The notes: generated from the sequence alone by a model not told the origin. 64,000 bases of DNA from Malania oleifera (GCF_029873635.1 NC_080419.1:73582597-73646596); one strand, 5' to 3'. Shown: positions 35,012-48,169, numbered from the stretch's first letter. Program-made: numbers and translations.

Positions 35012-35533
35012 TATTGTTTATGGTGGCTCTTATACTTTGAAGTTTCATAAACAAGAAAAAGAAGAAAAACATAAGAAGGGTTGCATAGCAGAGACTCGTC
35101 GACGAGTGCCCTATCCTAGTCGACAAGAAAATACCGAGAGATGGAAAATTTCAGAGATCTTGACTCTTAGACAAAAGCCTGTTCTCGTTGACAAATGGTC
35201 TTCTATGGATCGTCGACGAAAGGCACTTGGGCTGCGAGCAATTTTTCTAAATTTTGAATTTTTGAACGTTGGGTGGTTGGGTAAACAGAGGGAAACCTCC
35301 TAGAAACTATTATATATATCATTCTGCGCATATATTTGATATAAAGTGATCATTTTGAGAAGTGCATTGTGTACATTGTAATTTCATAGTGAAATTTGTG
35401 TGTCATTGCTTCCGTGGATGTAGGCTTTGCCGAACCACGTAAATCTTTGTGTTGTTCTTGTTTTGGTTGTGTTGCATTTACTTGTTATTTTTATTCCATT
35501 ATGCATCTTCAAAATTCGATCCATATTACAACA
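35012..35533 (+). repeat. Copia-E 5' LTR
   Basis: 522 bp ending ATTACAACA. It carries CTCGTCGACGAG-type motifs (35,095-35,220) and a TATATATA at about 35,311, in the same order as in the gypsy LTRs although the element is unrelated. Confidence 0.9.
35095..35220. promoter_or_regulatory. GTCGAC-centred palindromes in the Copia-E LTR
   Basis: Four sites: ACTCGTCGACGAGT (a 14-bp perfect palindrome), TAGTCGACAAG, CTCGTTGACAA and GATCGTCGACGAAA. About 90 bp upstream of the TATA-like box. Confidence 0.6.
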
Positions 35534-35536
35534 AAT

Positions 35537-35548
35537 TGGTGTCAGAGT
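35537..35548 (+). other. Copia-E primer-binding site (initiator Met tRNA type)
   Basis: TGGTGTCAGAGT, three bases after the LTR; two differences from the usual TGGTATCAGAGC. Confidence 0.7.
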
Positions 35549-35558
35549 GATTGTTGTC

Positions 35559-36409
35559 ATGGCATCAGGATCATCTTTTGCAAGATTTGACGTTGTCAAA
35601 TTCGATGGAATCGGAAACTTTGGTTAATGGCATAGGAGAGTGAAGGATATTCTTGTGCAACAAATAATGGCTAAGGCTTTACTTGATAATCAATCAGAAG
35701 GAGGATGAGGCAACTTGGGTAGATTTGAAAGCAAAGGCTGCGTCTACAATACGCTTGTATTTGGCCGACAAAGTTCTCTATCGGGTGATGGAGGAAGATT
35801 CTCCAGCGGCTATCTGGCAAAAGTTAGAAAGTCGATACATGTCTAAATCCCTCAATAACAAACTTTTTCTTAAACAGCATTTATATTGGCTTAAGATGGT
35901 TGAAGGATCAAGTCTAGATCAATACATCAATTCTTTTAATCAAATCATAAGTGTTTGATGAGGGTTGATGTTAAGTTTGATGAGGATGATAAGGCTTTGA
36001 TGCTGTTAAATTCTCTACCCTCGACTCATACCTACAAAAATCTTGTGACCACTCTAATGTGGGGAAAAAGACTCTTGATCTAGAAGAGGTAACAAGTGTC
36101 TTGTTAAATTTTCATCAAAGGTTAAAAATATGTGATGGAGGAGAAGGACTTATGGTAAAGGGTAGTAATGAGCGAGACAAAGGAAAGCTTAAGAATGAGT
36201 CTAGTCTGAAATCCCAAAATCAATTCAAGAAGAAGAAGGAAATTCGATATTATAAATGCAGTAAAAAGGGGCATATGAAACCGGAGTGTTTGGATTGGAA
36301 GAAAGGAAATGTTGAAAAGCATGAGGGGATTTTAAAATCTGTGAATGTTGTTCAAGAAGAAGATTCAGTGGTGATGTTCTATCAGTTTCAGCAGGATTGG
36401 ATAATCTAA
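35559..36409 (+). pseudogene. Copia-E gag (decayed)
   Basis: Starts at 35,559. A Leu codon of the usual W-containing block has become TAA (35,625), and a frameshift follows before 35,683. The 35,683-35,958 frame has AASTIRLYLADKVLYRVMEE, KLESRYMSKSLNNKLFLKQH. The 36,059-36,409 frame ends with a zinc knuckle, YYKCSKKGHMKPEC, in which the first Cys is Tyr. Confidence 0.85.
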
Positions 36410-36756
36410 CAGACTCTTGGATACTTAACTCAGCATGTTCTTATCACATGACTCCAAACAAGGGGTGGTTCAACACTTACAGGTTAGTGAATTCTAGATC
36501 AGATCTTATGGGTAATGATGCTTCTTGCAAGATCGTTGGCATAGGAAATGTAAAGATCAAGATGTTTGATGGTGTTGTAAGAACATTGTGTAATGTAAGA
36601 CATATACCTGAGTTGAGAAAGAGTTTGATATCTCTTGGTACTTTGTATTGTAATGGCTTCAATTACAAGTCCAAAGATGGAGTCTTTACGGCATGGAAAG
36701 GTAATCTAATTGTAATGAAAGGGCAAAAATTGGATGGGAATATTTACATGTTGTAG
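36397..36756 (+). CDS. Copia-E protease segment
   Basis: Open for 119 codons. SWILNSACSYHMTPN is the copia protease signature with the catalytic Asp changed to Asn. RHIPELRKSLISLGTL is the next conserved block. It overlaps the end of gag in a different frame. Confidence 0.8.
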   Translation: MDNLTDSWILNSACSYHMTPNKGWFNTYRLVNSRSDLMGNDASCKIVGIGNVKIKMFDGVVRTLCNVRHIPELRKSLISLGTLYCNGFNYKSKDGVFTAWKGNLIVMKGQKLDGNIYML

Positions 36757-37677
36757 GGAACTACCGTTGTAGGTGGAGTTGCAGCCATGGATGCTGAATC
36801 ATATGAGACCATCTTGTGGCATATGCGCCTTGGGCATATGGGGGAACACGGCATGAAGGAACTACACAAGAGGAAACTCTTGAAGGGTTTGAAATCATGT
36901 TAGCTAGAATTTTGTATGATATGTGTTCTTGGAAAAAAGAACAGGGCAAAATTTAGACCAGCTATTCACAAGACAAAGGAAGTTCTTAACTATGTACATT
37001 CAAATGTTTGGAGCTCAGTTAGAGTTGCATCAAAGGGTGAGCATGTGTATTATGTGAGTTTCATTGATGAATACTCATGGAAGGTCTAGGTTTACTTTAT
37101 GCATCACAAATCAGATACGTTTTCCAGGTTTAAGATTTGGAAGGCTGAAGTGGAAAACCAGATGGGAAGGAGAATCAAATGTTTGAGGTCGGATAATGGG
37201 ATTGAGTACGCTAATTCTCGGTTTATGGGGTTTTGTGTGGAGCAAGGTATCAAGAGATATTTTGCAGTTCACTAGACACCTCAACAAAATGGTGTGCCAA
37301 AACAAATGAATCGGACTCTTACTGATAGGGCTCGGTGTCTTAGATTGAATGCAGGAATACCAAAGAACTTCTGGGCCGAGGTAGTTAGTATGACTTGTTT
37401 TCTGGTAAACCGATCACCAAGGGCGTCACTAAAGGGTAAAGTGGCGGAAAAGGTATGGACAAGAAATGCAGTAGACTATTCTGAATTGAAAGTATTCGGG
37501 TGTCTAGCCTATGTCCACATGTCTATAGAGAAGAGGTCTAAGCTTAATCTAAAGTCTCGTCGTTGCATCTTTTTGGGGCATCAAATGGGTGTAAAGGGGT
37601 ACAAGCTATGGGACCCAGTGGCAAACAAGGTGGTAATTAGTAGGGATATAGTCTTTGATGAGAAGGCTATGGCGTAG
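36757..37677 (+). pseudogene. Copia-E integrase (decayed)
   Basis: HHCC region WHMRLGHMGEHGM...CMICVLGKK; core FIDEYSWK and KCLRSDNGIEYA. The third catalytic residue is lost: the block reads NGVPKQMNRTL, where copia elements have Glu-Arg before MNRTL. The frame 37,294-37,677 is open to FLVNRSPRASLKGK and RRCIFLGH. Upstream there are at least three stops. Confidence 0.85.
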
Positions 37678-38946
37678 CCTACTCAAGAATATGATGAACA
37701 AAAATAGGAGCTAGAAAGCTGGGGTAGTGATGAACATAACGTGCAGGTGGAGTTAGAAGCTCAGGGCAACGGAAATGATCATGGTCACGTGGTTGTAGGG
37801 AGCTCTAGTTTGGAAAGCCAGCAAGTCGACAATATTTCGTTAAGAAGATCTAGATGCACTATTTGGCCTCCGCCAAGGTATGAGTTTGAAGAGTTAGTGT
37901 CATATGCTTTTATTACTAGTTGCAATGATCCGACTACATTTCAAGAGGCAGTGCATGGCCAGTAGAAAGATAGATGGATGGGAGCAATGATTGAGGAGAT
38001 GGAGTCATTATGTAAAAATCAAACTTGAGAGTTGGTGGAACTTCCAGATAGGAAAATACCAATAGGATGCAAATGGGTTTATAGGAAAAAGGAGGCAATA
38101 TCAGAAAAGGGAGGTGAGAAATTCAAGGCATGGCTGGTGGCAAAAGGGTACTCACAAAAGAAGGGGATAAACTATGATGAGATCTTTTCTCTAGTGGTCC
38201 GACATACTTCTATCAAAGTTGTGTTGTGGTTAGTAACCCATTATGATCTTCATTTGGAACAAATGGATGTGAAGACAACATTTCTTCATGGTGACTTGGA
38301 GGAACAAATCTATATGGTACAGCCGAAGGGATTCATTGAACCAGGAAAAAAAAACTTAATTTGCAGGTTAAAGAAATCTCTTTATGGGCTAAAATAGTTT
38401 CCAAGACAATGGTATAAACGGTTTGATTCCTATATGATAAAAATTGGCTACAAACGATGTAAGTATGACTGTTATGTATATGTGAACAAACTTGATGATG
38501 ACTCACTTATTTTCTTGTTATTATATGTCGATGATATGTTGATAGCTGCAAGAGATTTAACTAAGGTGAATCAGTTGAAGGACCTGTTGTATAAGGAATT
38601 TGACATGAAGGATCTTGATTCAGCCAAGAAAATACTTTGGATGGAGATTCGCCGAGACATGACTATAGGGAGATTATGGCTATCTCAGGGAAGTTATGTG
38701 CATAAGGTGTTGGAAAGGTTTAGCATGACTTATGCAAGACTGGTGAGTACACCTCTAGCAAATCATTTTAAGTTGTCTACTATAGATTGCCCAAGTTCTG
38801 ATGAGAAAATACGGGACATGTCAAAGGTCCCCTATGCTAGTACTGTGGGGAGTTTGATGTATGTCATGGTGTGTACGAGACTAGATTTGGCTCATGTAGT
38901 AAGCATGGTGAGCAAGTTTCTCTCTAATCTAGGAAGACAACATTAG
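37678..38946 (+). pseudogene. Copia-E reverse transcriptase (decayed)
   Basis: Blocks: RKIPIGCKWVYRKKE, WLVAKGYSQKKGINYDEIFS, LEQMDVKTTFLHGDLEEQIY, KKSLYGLK (stop), LLLYVDDMLIAARD (active site intact, about 38,515-38,555) and VPYASTVGSLMYVMVCTRLD. Stops at 37,675, 37,706, 37,963, 38,026 and 38,395. Confidence 0.85.
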
Positions 38947-39516
38947 GAAGCTGTAAAAGGGATACTCAGATACTTGTGGGGTACATCGGATTATGGCATC
39001 ATGTTCAGTAAACAACAAGATTATCCTTCAGTTATAAGGTTTGTAGATGCAGATTATGCTAAAGATATGGATGAAAAAACGTCTACAACGGGTTATGTCT
39101 TTACTCTTATAGGAGGACTGATATGTTGGAGATCCATGGTACAACCTTTAGTAGCATTGTCCATGAATGAGGCATAATATATGACAGTTGCCAAAGCTGC
39201 AAAGAAAGCCTTACGGCTTACTAGTTTGGTCCGAGAGCTATGGTTACAACAAGATGGAGTGGTGCTGCATTGTGATAGTCAGAGTGTCATTTACTTGGCA
39301 AAGAATCAGATTTATCATGCTAGAACCAAGCACATTGATGTGAGGTTCCACAGGATTCGAGAATTGATTGCTTCAGGTGAACTTGTGTTGAAGAAGGTTC
39401 ACACTTTTGAAAATGCAGCAGATATTCTAACTAAATCAGTTACTTCTGAAAGGTCAAGCATTGCTTGGACTTACTCCATGTCTCCAAGTGATAGAAGGGA
39501 GACAAGCCCAACCTAG
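38947..39516 (+). pseudogene. Copia-E RNase H and pol C-terminus
   Basis: VDADYAKDMDEKTSTTGYVF holds the first Asp, STTGYVFTLIGG the next block, ALSMNEA the Glu (a stop follows at 39,178), HCDSQSVIYLAKNQ the next Asp, and HIDVRFHRIRELIA the tail. Ends at 39,516. Confidence 0.85.
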
Positions 39517-39581
39517 CGTTTTCAAGTTCAAGATGGAGCAGTTCATATGTTTTTCACGATTCTCCTAAGGGGCATATAATC

Positions 39582-39595
39582 GCCAAGGTGGAGAA
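39582..39595 (+). other. Polypurine tract of Copia-E
   Basis: AAGGTGGAGAA directly before the right LTR start TGTTG, the usual copia arrangement. Confidence 0.75.
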
Positions 39596-39730
39596 TGTTG
39601 TTTATGGTGGCTCTTATACTTTGAAGTTTCATAAACAAGGAAAGGAAGGAAAACATAAGAAGGGCTACACAGCAGGGACTCTTCGACAAGTGCCCTATCC
39701 TCGTCAACGAGAAAATACCGAGAGCGGGAA
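39596..39730 (+). repeat. Copia-E 3' LTR, left piece
   Basis: Matches 35,012-35,146. It is cut by Solo-G, whose start TGTTTAC is at 39,731. The other piece is 54,746-55,138. Confidence 0.9.
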
Positions 39731-40044
39731 TGTTTACTTTTTGAGTCTAATCCTTGGTTTTGATAATGACAAACCACATATTACTAACGTTTGTGCCTAA
39801 GTGCTTGAATAGGTTAATCATTCAGATCACACACATGAAAGTGAAGTGGAAGCTAGAAAGATCTTAAATGAGCACATACTCCTGGCATATTCCATGGGAA
39901 TATGAAGAACAAAGAAGAAGATGTGTTCATCTTTATTTGTAAATGCATTTATTATTCTTGGGTCTGTAATAATTAATGCACTACATGCATGATAGGACTA
40001 TAAGTTCAAATGACCATAGGGAAATCAATGACCACAGAAAAGAC

Positions 40045-40590
40045 TTCGGTCGACCGACGCCAAGTTTTTTACACTAAATTAAAAAGCCTAGACCTTAGAA
40101 CGATCCTAGGTCCCTACATGTCACTTGGAAAAATCCCTTCTATCTTATAAATCATAAGTATGCAAACAAGGGTAACTTATGCTCAAAAACAAGACTTAGG
40201 TTTAAGTTTGAAAGGGCTTTGAGCAACTGAACCTAGTGCGTTGAAAACGCCTTGGTCGACCGAACTGGTAGAAAGTCAACATGTTGACTAAGGCTCGAGC
40301 GACCAAACCTAAATTGAATATATTGTTCTCGATCGACTAAACATAAAGGCTGACACTTTCTACCATCCCCAGGCACCCGAATACTAAGTTCAATTTTACC
40401 CCGGACGACCGAATCATAAATTTTCAGCAGTCTAAACTATGAATTGGGCAACCGAACCTCGAGCACTTAGAAAATCACCTTGGTTTAGCCACTCGAACCT
40501 GTCCTCGGGCACCCAAAGTTGAAAATTCAACTTTTCCAATTATGAGTGTTTGGGCGACCGACCTTAAGGTTCAGGTGACCGAAACTCTCG
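40045..40590. promoter_or_regulatory. CGGTCGACCG / GGGCGACCGA cluster, Solo-G
   Basis: About ten degenerate copies: TTCGGTCGACCGACG, CTTGGTCGACCGAAC, and more decayed CGAGCGACCAAAC and GGGCGACCGACC. TATATATA follows about 115 bp downstream. Confidence 0.55.
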
Positions 40591-42094
40591 GGTTGCCATA
40601 TTTTTAACTGCGGTAACTCAAGTTAATTAAGGGTAAAATGTTTTAAAACAATTTTAATTATCCCCCATGTGTCCCAACGGTTACCTTTTGGATGAAGGCT
40701 ATATATATGCTCCCATTTGCTAAGATTAAAAAGAAATTAGAGCTTTGATTAAGAAAGTTTATCTCTAAAATCTCTAGTGCTTTTCCTTCACATACAAGCC
40801 CAAATACTCCTTATTTGCTCATTCCCTTGAAAAATCATATTTGGCGAGAGTATTGTAAGATATTCTACATGTTGGAATTGGTGTATTCCCAAGAGGGGGG
40901 TGAATTGGGTATTTAAAAATTCTTCCTAGGTTTAACTAATCCAACAACAGTATTTCACAACCTAGGGTCTTTCTAAGCATATACCAATTGTGCAGATAAT
41001 ATGCACAAATTAAATCATGTGTAGCATTCACAATATATCGAATATAACATACACGTGCAGGAATATAAAGTGTTGGAAATATAAAGTACACACACGATAT
41101 GTATCGGCATTCGGCTAATACTGCCTACGTCCGCGCCTCAGCTCGCAAGCCCTAGGATTACCACTATTGCTCACTTAACAGGTGGAGCGGCACCGGTTAC
41201 AACTAAGTCAAATTACACCAGGGCTAACCTCAACCTTTACACACTCTCCTTACGGGGAGAAGGCCTTACCAATCCTTACGGGCTAGATCAACGCCCCCTC
41301 AGGCCACGCCTGAAATACAGTTGATATTCAATAAAAATTTTGTGTACAAAGATATGTGCTTCTCTAACAAGCAGATTTGTACCAATATTAACCAATGCAC
41401 ATCAACCAGATAGGAACTATAAGCTTAGTGCAAATAATATGTAATGTCACTCTAGGTAATGTCAATAATCAATCAAGTGTAAAAGTGTATTACTAATCTA
41501 TCTTTGAAACAATATGTAAATATATTTCAACCACAAGTAGAGTTTCAAAGATTTTCAGAGAATATAATCAAAATATCTCTAAGATGATTTTCTCAAAATT
41601 CTAGCACAAGAGATATTTGAAATCAAGCTTGTTTGAAAAATATTTCACAAAGCACAAGAACAAACCCTTGAATACTTGCAACAATACTGCAAGATTCACA
41701 AGCTCTAGAGAGTATTCCCACTGAAGACTTATGAATTAAATCACTAGGGGACTCTTAAGCTCACTCTCTAAAAATCAACATCAAACAAATACGATGAGAG
41801 TGTGAGCCAATGTAAACAATCTCAATAATACTCTTACCAAAGGATTTTAGCAAGTAGGAAGAGTAAGAGATGGATTTATGGCTTGTATATAATAAAATAA
41901 GGGTTTTGAAATTCAAAGAGTTTTGGCTAATGATATTTGCTAATCTATGCTTAATCTTTCCAAATGAACTGGTATTTATAACATTTATAAAACTATAACC
42001 GTTCGGGACTCATTCGGTATTTTTGAAAAAGTTTAAGTATAGTTAATAAAAAATAATCTTATTTTAACCTCGGTAAAATTCGAGCAACCCAAGA

Positions 42095-42480
42095 GGTTCG
42101 GTCGACTATTTCTAAGGTTCGGTCGACTAGATTGCTCAATTTGGACGACCAGGGGGGTTTTTGAACTGAGGTGTTGGTCGACCAGACATGAGGTGATTTT
42201 TGAACTTTTAAGGTTCGGTCGACCAGGCTAAGTTCGATTAACCGAATTTGGATGTTCAGTTGACCATACCATTTTTCAACTACAAGTTCGGTCAACGAGG
42301 GTGTTGATGTTCATTTTAAGGACAGTCGACTAAATGGTCAAACTTTTGACCTTGGGGAGGTTCGGTCGACCAAAGGTCTTAGTATGTTTTGGTTTGGTCA
42401 ACCAAATGGTCAACTATTGACTTGGGGAGGTTCGATCGAACGAAGATGTTCTGTATGTTAGGGTTCGATCGATCGAACAC
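42095..42480. promoter_or_regulatory. GGTCGACC palindrome cluster, LTR-C2
   Basis: About twelve copies of TTCGGTCGACCAG and variants in 385 bp, ending about 115 bp upstream, in the minus sense, of a TATA-like box. Confidence 0.6.
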
Positions 42481-42594
42481 ACTAACTTTGTGCATTCAAG
42501 TCCTAATTTCATTTGAAATCACCCATATTCACATGATTATCACTTCTAAGATATATGAGGGCTTTTTCATGCAACATACTGAGACCTATGGTCA

Positions 42595-44543
42595 TGCAAC
42601 ATACCTTTAGATTTTTGCTTTAAGTACATTTCGAAAAGAATTATAACCAGAAAGGCTAACCATACAGATCCGAATTATATCAATGTATTTTAAAACAAGA
42701 TCATATGGTTAACTCAAGAAACTTGTGGTAAAGCAGTATATTTTTCATTTAGAGTATTCAATAAAATCATCATAATTAAGTACATGCCACAGAAAGTTCA
42801 ATGCACATCTAAGTATAACAATAATGGTGAGCATAATAAGATAGGAAATAATTTTTAGATGCTCCCCCTATGAGTTAAAGACTTCCTTAGATGAAATGAA
42901 ATGTTAATACTTATCAAAGATTAATTTCACTAATATTTCCAAGTCGTATAAACAATCATTTTAGAATAACTTAGACCAACTATAGCGATACCAGGATGCA
43001 CATGAGTTCTTTATGCTCTTTCTCTAGGAATGGAGCTTAACTCTCTTAAATATTTTCAAGCATGCAACAAGTTTAGTTCAGCATAGTTTTTTTAAAAAAA
43101 AAATCATGTGGTTAACATGTTGCATCAAATATGCGTAAAAGAACTTACACATACCATTCATTATTTGATACCCGATGTAAATACAAAATATGATATGAAA
43201 TGTGATTATGCTTATTTTTCAGAGTCATAGTATTTTCAAGTTAATTTGCTCCCCTTTAGTTATGCACTTATCATATTCTTATGTCTTTTTCTTTTAATCA
43301 TTCTTCACTAGTTTTTCCAAGTGTTCTAAGATTTTCAATGATTTATACTTGGTTTTACCTGCTTTAGCTTAGAGGACCAAAAAGTCATAAACTATTCTAC
43401 TTCAGGGTCATAAGCTTATATTGCTTTCTTTTTTATAGATCTCAACGCATAGGTTTCCTAGTCATTTGCATTTTCATATAGATTGAACCTATTGCAAATA
43501 ACTTAGCCATTTGACATATTCAAAAGCTTATAATAGATTTGACTAAAGTTTAAGAGCTTGTGAAGTGAGATTTGAAAAATACTCTTAACAATTAAATTAT
43601 CATCAAGTTCAGAAGAATATTCATTATGAGTAGACAATATTCAAAATATTTCGTGAAAGCGAATATATCCAACTACTTAGACAAAGAGTAATTTGGGAGA
43701 ATATTAATTTTTGAATACTGCTCTTTGGGTATTTCTGATTATCCAATCATTGGACGGTACCTTATAAGTATGTCTTCAATTTTAAGTAAGGGTACGAGCC
43801 AAGAATAGATGATTCTTTATCGTATGTGATCGTGGTATGGTAAAGATTTCTTATGGAGGAAATGACTTAATCACAAATCAAAATTAGGGAAATTTACATT
43901 TTAAGTACAAAGGGAATATATATTAAAATGTCTTGATAGACCATTTGGATCCCTTAGAGAATTCCACTAATTTGATTATAACGGGATATCTTTTAATAAG
44001 CACTTGATAGATATGGAATTTATAATTATTAATTCTTGTGGCTAGCGTGATGACTGATTTAACCATTTGAGGCTCCAAGAATGAGTTTAGGATTAGATGA
44101 TGTTTAATATATGATTTATTTCCTAAGGCTCAGACTTATGCATTGGACATGATCTGCTTAACTTAATATTTTACTATTTAAGTATGGGTTAAGCAATAAG
44201 AATTATTCGTTAAACAACAATACTTTAATTCATTTGGAAGTGGATTTTTTCTTCAATGTTATGATTTATGTTACTCATTGCAAAGATATAAGGTTACTGA
44301 TATTTTAACTAGTTAAGCCTTCAACCTTATACTTTTAACAACTCAAAGTTAGCATGCTTTAACCAATATTTTATATCTTACCCAATCATTATGATATATA
44401 TTCTTTAAGTAGTCAGATTGGATATATTGCTTAAAGAGATCATCTTGACTTAACTTTCTTGTAGGATTCTTAGTATAGTAATAGTGTAGTAAATACATAT
44501 ACTAAAATTTTACATTTTAAGCATATACTATTCCCTAAGCTTA
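42595..44543. other. Non-coding internal part of Copia-F
   Basis: AT-rich, no frame of interest. The run GCTCCCCCTATGAG at about 42,860 recalls the C-rich runs that follow pol in Copia-A and Copia-D. A short direct repeat CATGCAACATAC (about 42,568 and 42,593) flanks the join to LTR-C2. Confidence 0.5.
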
Positions 44544-46194
44544 TTAGTCATCACGACCCCTTTTTGTTTTTGTGGCCGACTCCACTAAATTCTCAATCTT
44601 AAAGTCTAAAGAGGAGTTTTTGGGGTTTGTTTCAAGTACCCATTTTACTTTGACTTGCCAAACCTGTTTGGGCTTCACACCTTTCCTTTTAAATGGACAA
44701 TCAAATTTAATGTGTCCTTTATTTTTACATAATATGCAAGTGGTGTGATCATACAGACCGGAGGAGGTACTAGTAGAGAATTTTGACGCTTTAACAAAAT
44801 ACCCCATGTATAGGTTCTTTTTTCTCCTATTTTCAATTCCATTGTAACCTATACCTTCTTTGTATAAGATCATCTTTTGAGAACCTAAGAGCTTGTCAAA
44901 ATTTTCTTTTCCCTTAGTAAATGTGTGGATGATCTTAACTTGATCCTCTATCTTTCTTTCTAGGTCTTGAATTTTTAAATTCTTTAAGCCTTTGCAAACA
45001 ACTTATAATTTCAAAAATTCATTGGTCATTTTGTTTGTTTTACATTTAAGTTCAGAAATTTGAAGATCTTTTGCATTATCACTCGAAATCTTGCATCTTA
45101 ACTCTTTCAGCTCTTTTGCCATCATATCATTCTTGTTTTCTAATTTCATGATTTTAATATCATTTTCTTTTTCAACACTAATTTTTGTTTCTAAATCTTT
45201 CAGTGATGCCTCATTTTTTGTTACTAATCTCTTAATTTCTAATTCCTTTTCAACCTTTTCTTTTTCCCAAGAAGTATGAGACTCTCTAAAATCTTATAAC
45301 TGTTTCTTTAAGTCTTATATTTTCATTTTCCAACATTATTAACATCTTTGTTAAAATTTTATAAGCCTTAGCAAATCCCTTTTGTAGTTCCTTATAAGAT
45401 GGCATGTTATCATTATCAGATTTATCATAGGATTCTAATATTGCATAAAGTATTCTGAAATCGAATCATACGTTACTCCAAAAAATTTATTTATAAAATC
45501 ATTTTAGGGAGATATTGATTTAAAAGGTAAATTTGTGAAGCATATCATTCATATAACGATCTTATCGTTACATACATACTGAGCTTCAAGTTTTATCATA
45601 TGAATATGTGTTGGGAATTTTTATTGTACTCATTAGCTTGTTCAGAAACATCTGAGTGTTCAGGAATTTCATCAATCTATTATATTGACGGTTCGTGTTG
45701 TAAACCGGGAAGGAGAAAGTTGTGCCACTTGTAAGTAGTGGAGTAGGAGGAAGTTGTCCCTCTTGTAAGCAGCGAATTTGTAACGGGAACCTACGTCCCA
45801 GTTAAAGGAGTGGGATTAGTGGAATTCTTGGGGATTTTGCCCAAGGCGAGGACGTAGGTCGGGTTTGACTGAACCTTGTTAAAAATTCAGTGTCTGCGCT
45901 CTCTCACTCTTCATCAACTAATGCAATCAGGCCACAATTTTCCACTACCTGATTATTTGAGCATGAATCTTCCCAAGTGGTGGACTTCTTTCCTTTGGTC
46001 TCTCCAAACCTCCTATCGAGTTCTTCCCATATATCCTTAGCACGTTGACATGATTTAATTTCATGAAAGACATTAGTATCTAAGGCAAGAAATAGAATAT
46101 TCATTTCACTAAAATTTACTTGCATCAATTCCATGTCATTTTTATTAAACTTATTTTCTGACTTTGGAATTTCAACATTATTGACAATTTTCAT
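44544..46194 (-). pseudogene. Copia-F gag (decayed)
   Basis: Frame 45,904-46,194: ELMQVNFSEMNILFLALDTN, KSCQRAKDIWEELDRRFGE, the UBN2-type gag block. Between 44,874 and 45,900 it is Lys/Glu-rich on the minus strand with breaks. Frame 44,544-44,873 has YNGIENRRKKNLYMGYFVKA and an intact CCHC knuckle CILCKNKGHIKFDC, the same block order as in Copia-A at 12,692-13,081. Confidence 0.75.
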
Positions 46195-46400
46195 GGGTAT
46201 AAAATTCCCTTGAACAATTACTCTCCTAGTCTTTCAATCCATTGATTTGATCAAAATAGTCATTCTTAGTTTCCAATCGGTGAAATTTTCACCATAAAAC
46301 ATTGGAGGGCTTGTAGAGAATTTTTCCTCACAAAATGGGGATACACCAAAATAAGTCATCGTGATCTTTTTACAAAAACATTTTAGTCTATGTAACCTGC

Positions 46401-46413
46401 CTCTGATACCAAT
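46401..46413 (-). other. Copia-F primer-binding site (initiator Met tRNA type)
   Basis: The minus strand reads TTGGTATCAGAG directly against the LTR, matching the plant iMet-tRNA site. Confidence 0.8.
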
Positions 46414-48169
46414 TGTTAATTTAGGTGTAATCCAAGAGGGGGGTGAATTGGGTATTTAAAAATATTTTGGTATTTCAATCCTTAATTGAAAACCCAACCT
46501 TACATCCACAAATTTGGATATACACTGATTTCAGTATTATGCAGCTAGATTGATTTAATCAGTGGATATCTCAATTAATTCAGTTTTACCCAATTATTCT
46601 CACGTATTTTAGATATTTATATATACCAACATTTAAAATATGCACAACAGATATAATATGAATATAAGGGCGGAAATATAAAGAGAGATAGAGAGATAGA
46701 GCGTAGACACCGAATTTTTAACAAGAGATAGAGCATAGACACCGAATTTTTAACAAGGTTTGGCCAAACCTGGCCTACGTCCTCACCTTGGGAAAAACCC
46801 CCCAAGGATTCCACTAATCCCTCTCCTTTAACTGGGATGGAGCTTCCCATTACAAATCCGCTGCTTACAAGAGGCACAACTTCCTCCTACTCTGTTGCTT
46901 ACAAGAGCCACAGCTTCCTCCTTCCCAGTTCACAACCTGAACCGTCAATATAATAGATTGATGAAATTCCTGAACACTCAGATCCTTCTGAACAAGCTAA
47001 TGAGTACAATAAAAATTCCTAACACATATTCATATGATAAAACTTGAAGCTCAGTATATATGTAACAATAAGATCGTTATATGAATGATATGTTTCACAA
47101 ATTTATCTTTTAAATCAATATCTCCCAAAAATGATTTCATAAATAAATGTTTTGGAGAAACATATGATTCGATTTTAGAATACTTTATGCAAGTTTAGAA
47201 AATAAGATCATTTCAAAAATAATCTTTAATAATGCACAAATCTATGTTCTAGCTATTAATAATTTGTCAAGTTGAATCTTTGAATAAATATACGACTTTG
47301 AATATTGCAAAGATTTAAACACTATATTTCAAAAATAATATTCCTCAAGAATATGTATTTAAAGGCTCTTAGTATTTGCAATCAAATAGTTCTTATACTA
47401 ATCAAATAGCAAATCTTTGAATGAAGATATATTTTAAACTTTCTTCAAGATTTTAGTTTTAAAAAAAAAATTTTCTCAAATAGTGATCTTTCACAAAATG
47501 TATATATAAATAATAACTTAAGATTAACCTCTCAAAATGAATATTCAAGAATAAGTTTGTGAGATGAAAAAATCTTTGAGTATTATGTAGATCTAAGTTC
47601 TTGCTATCAAATAACTCGTACGATTAAATATTTGAACAAAAATATGATTTTGAATATTTCAAAGATTTAAATATTGTTTTTCAAATACTTTTTGCACCAA
47701 TAAGATAGATCTCTTTGAATAAAAATGCAACTTTGAATATCACCAAGATTCAAACTTTAGAATGTTATTCCCAAAATATTTTTCAAATAAATAATTATGG
47801 GAAAATAAAATTCTTGCTCCCAAAAAGATTTTTCAGTAAACGAATAATAGAGAAAATGATCGATTAATAAAAAATTGAAAGCTCAATAAACTATTTTTCC
47901 AAACCTCAAGATCAAACCTAGATTTAGCAGAAGTTGCACGTGTATTTGCTTAGATCTTGAATATGTGAATGCCCAAGTAAATGTGTATTCTTTGCAGTGC
48001 AGGTTATGATTCTTAGCAATAGTATTCAAAGCTTCTCAAGAGATGTACAAGAATGTTCAAGGCTCCTCAATCATATGCAAAAAAGTGAGGCACTAGTGTA
48101 ACGACCTGAAGAACAGTGATATTTAAATAATAAAGGGGGAGAGAAATAAACACAGTAACCAAAGGAGGC

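Noticed and set aside
42595..44543. An env-like gene of a Sirevirus in Copia-F
   Set aside because: No frame above background and no signal peptide or membrane segments; it also lies where pol should be.
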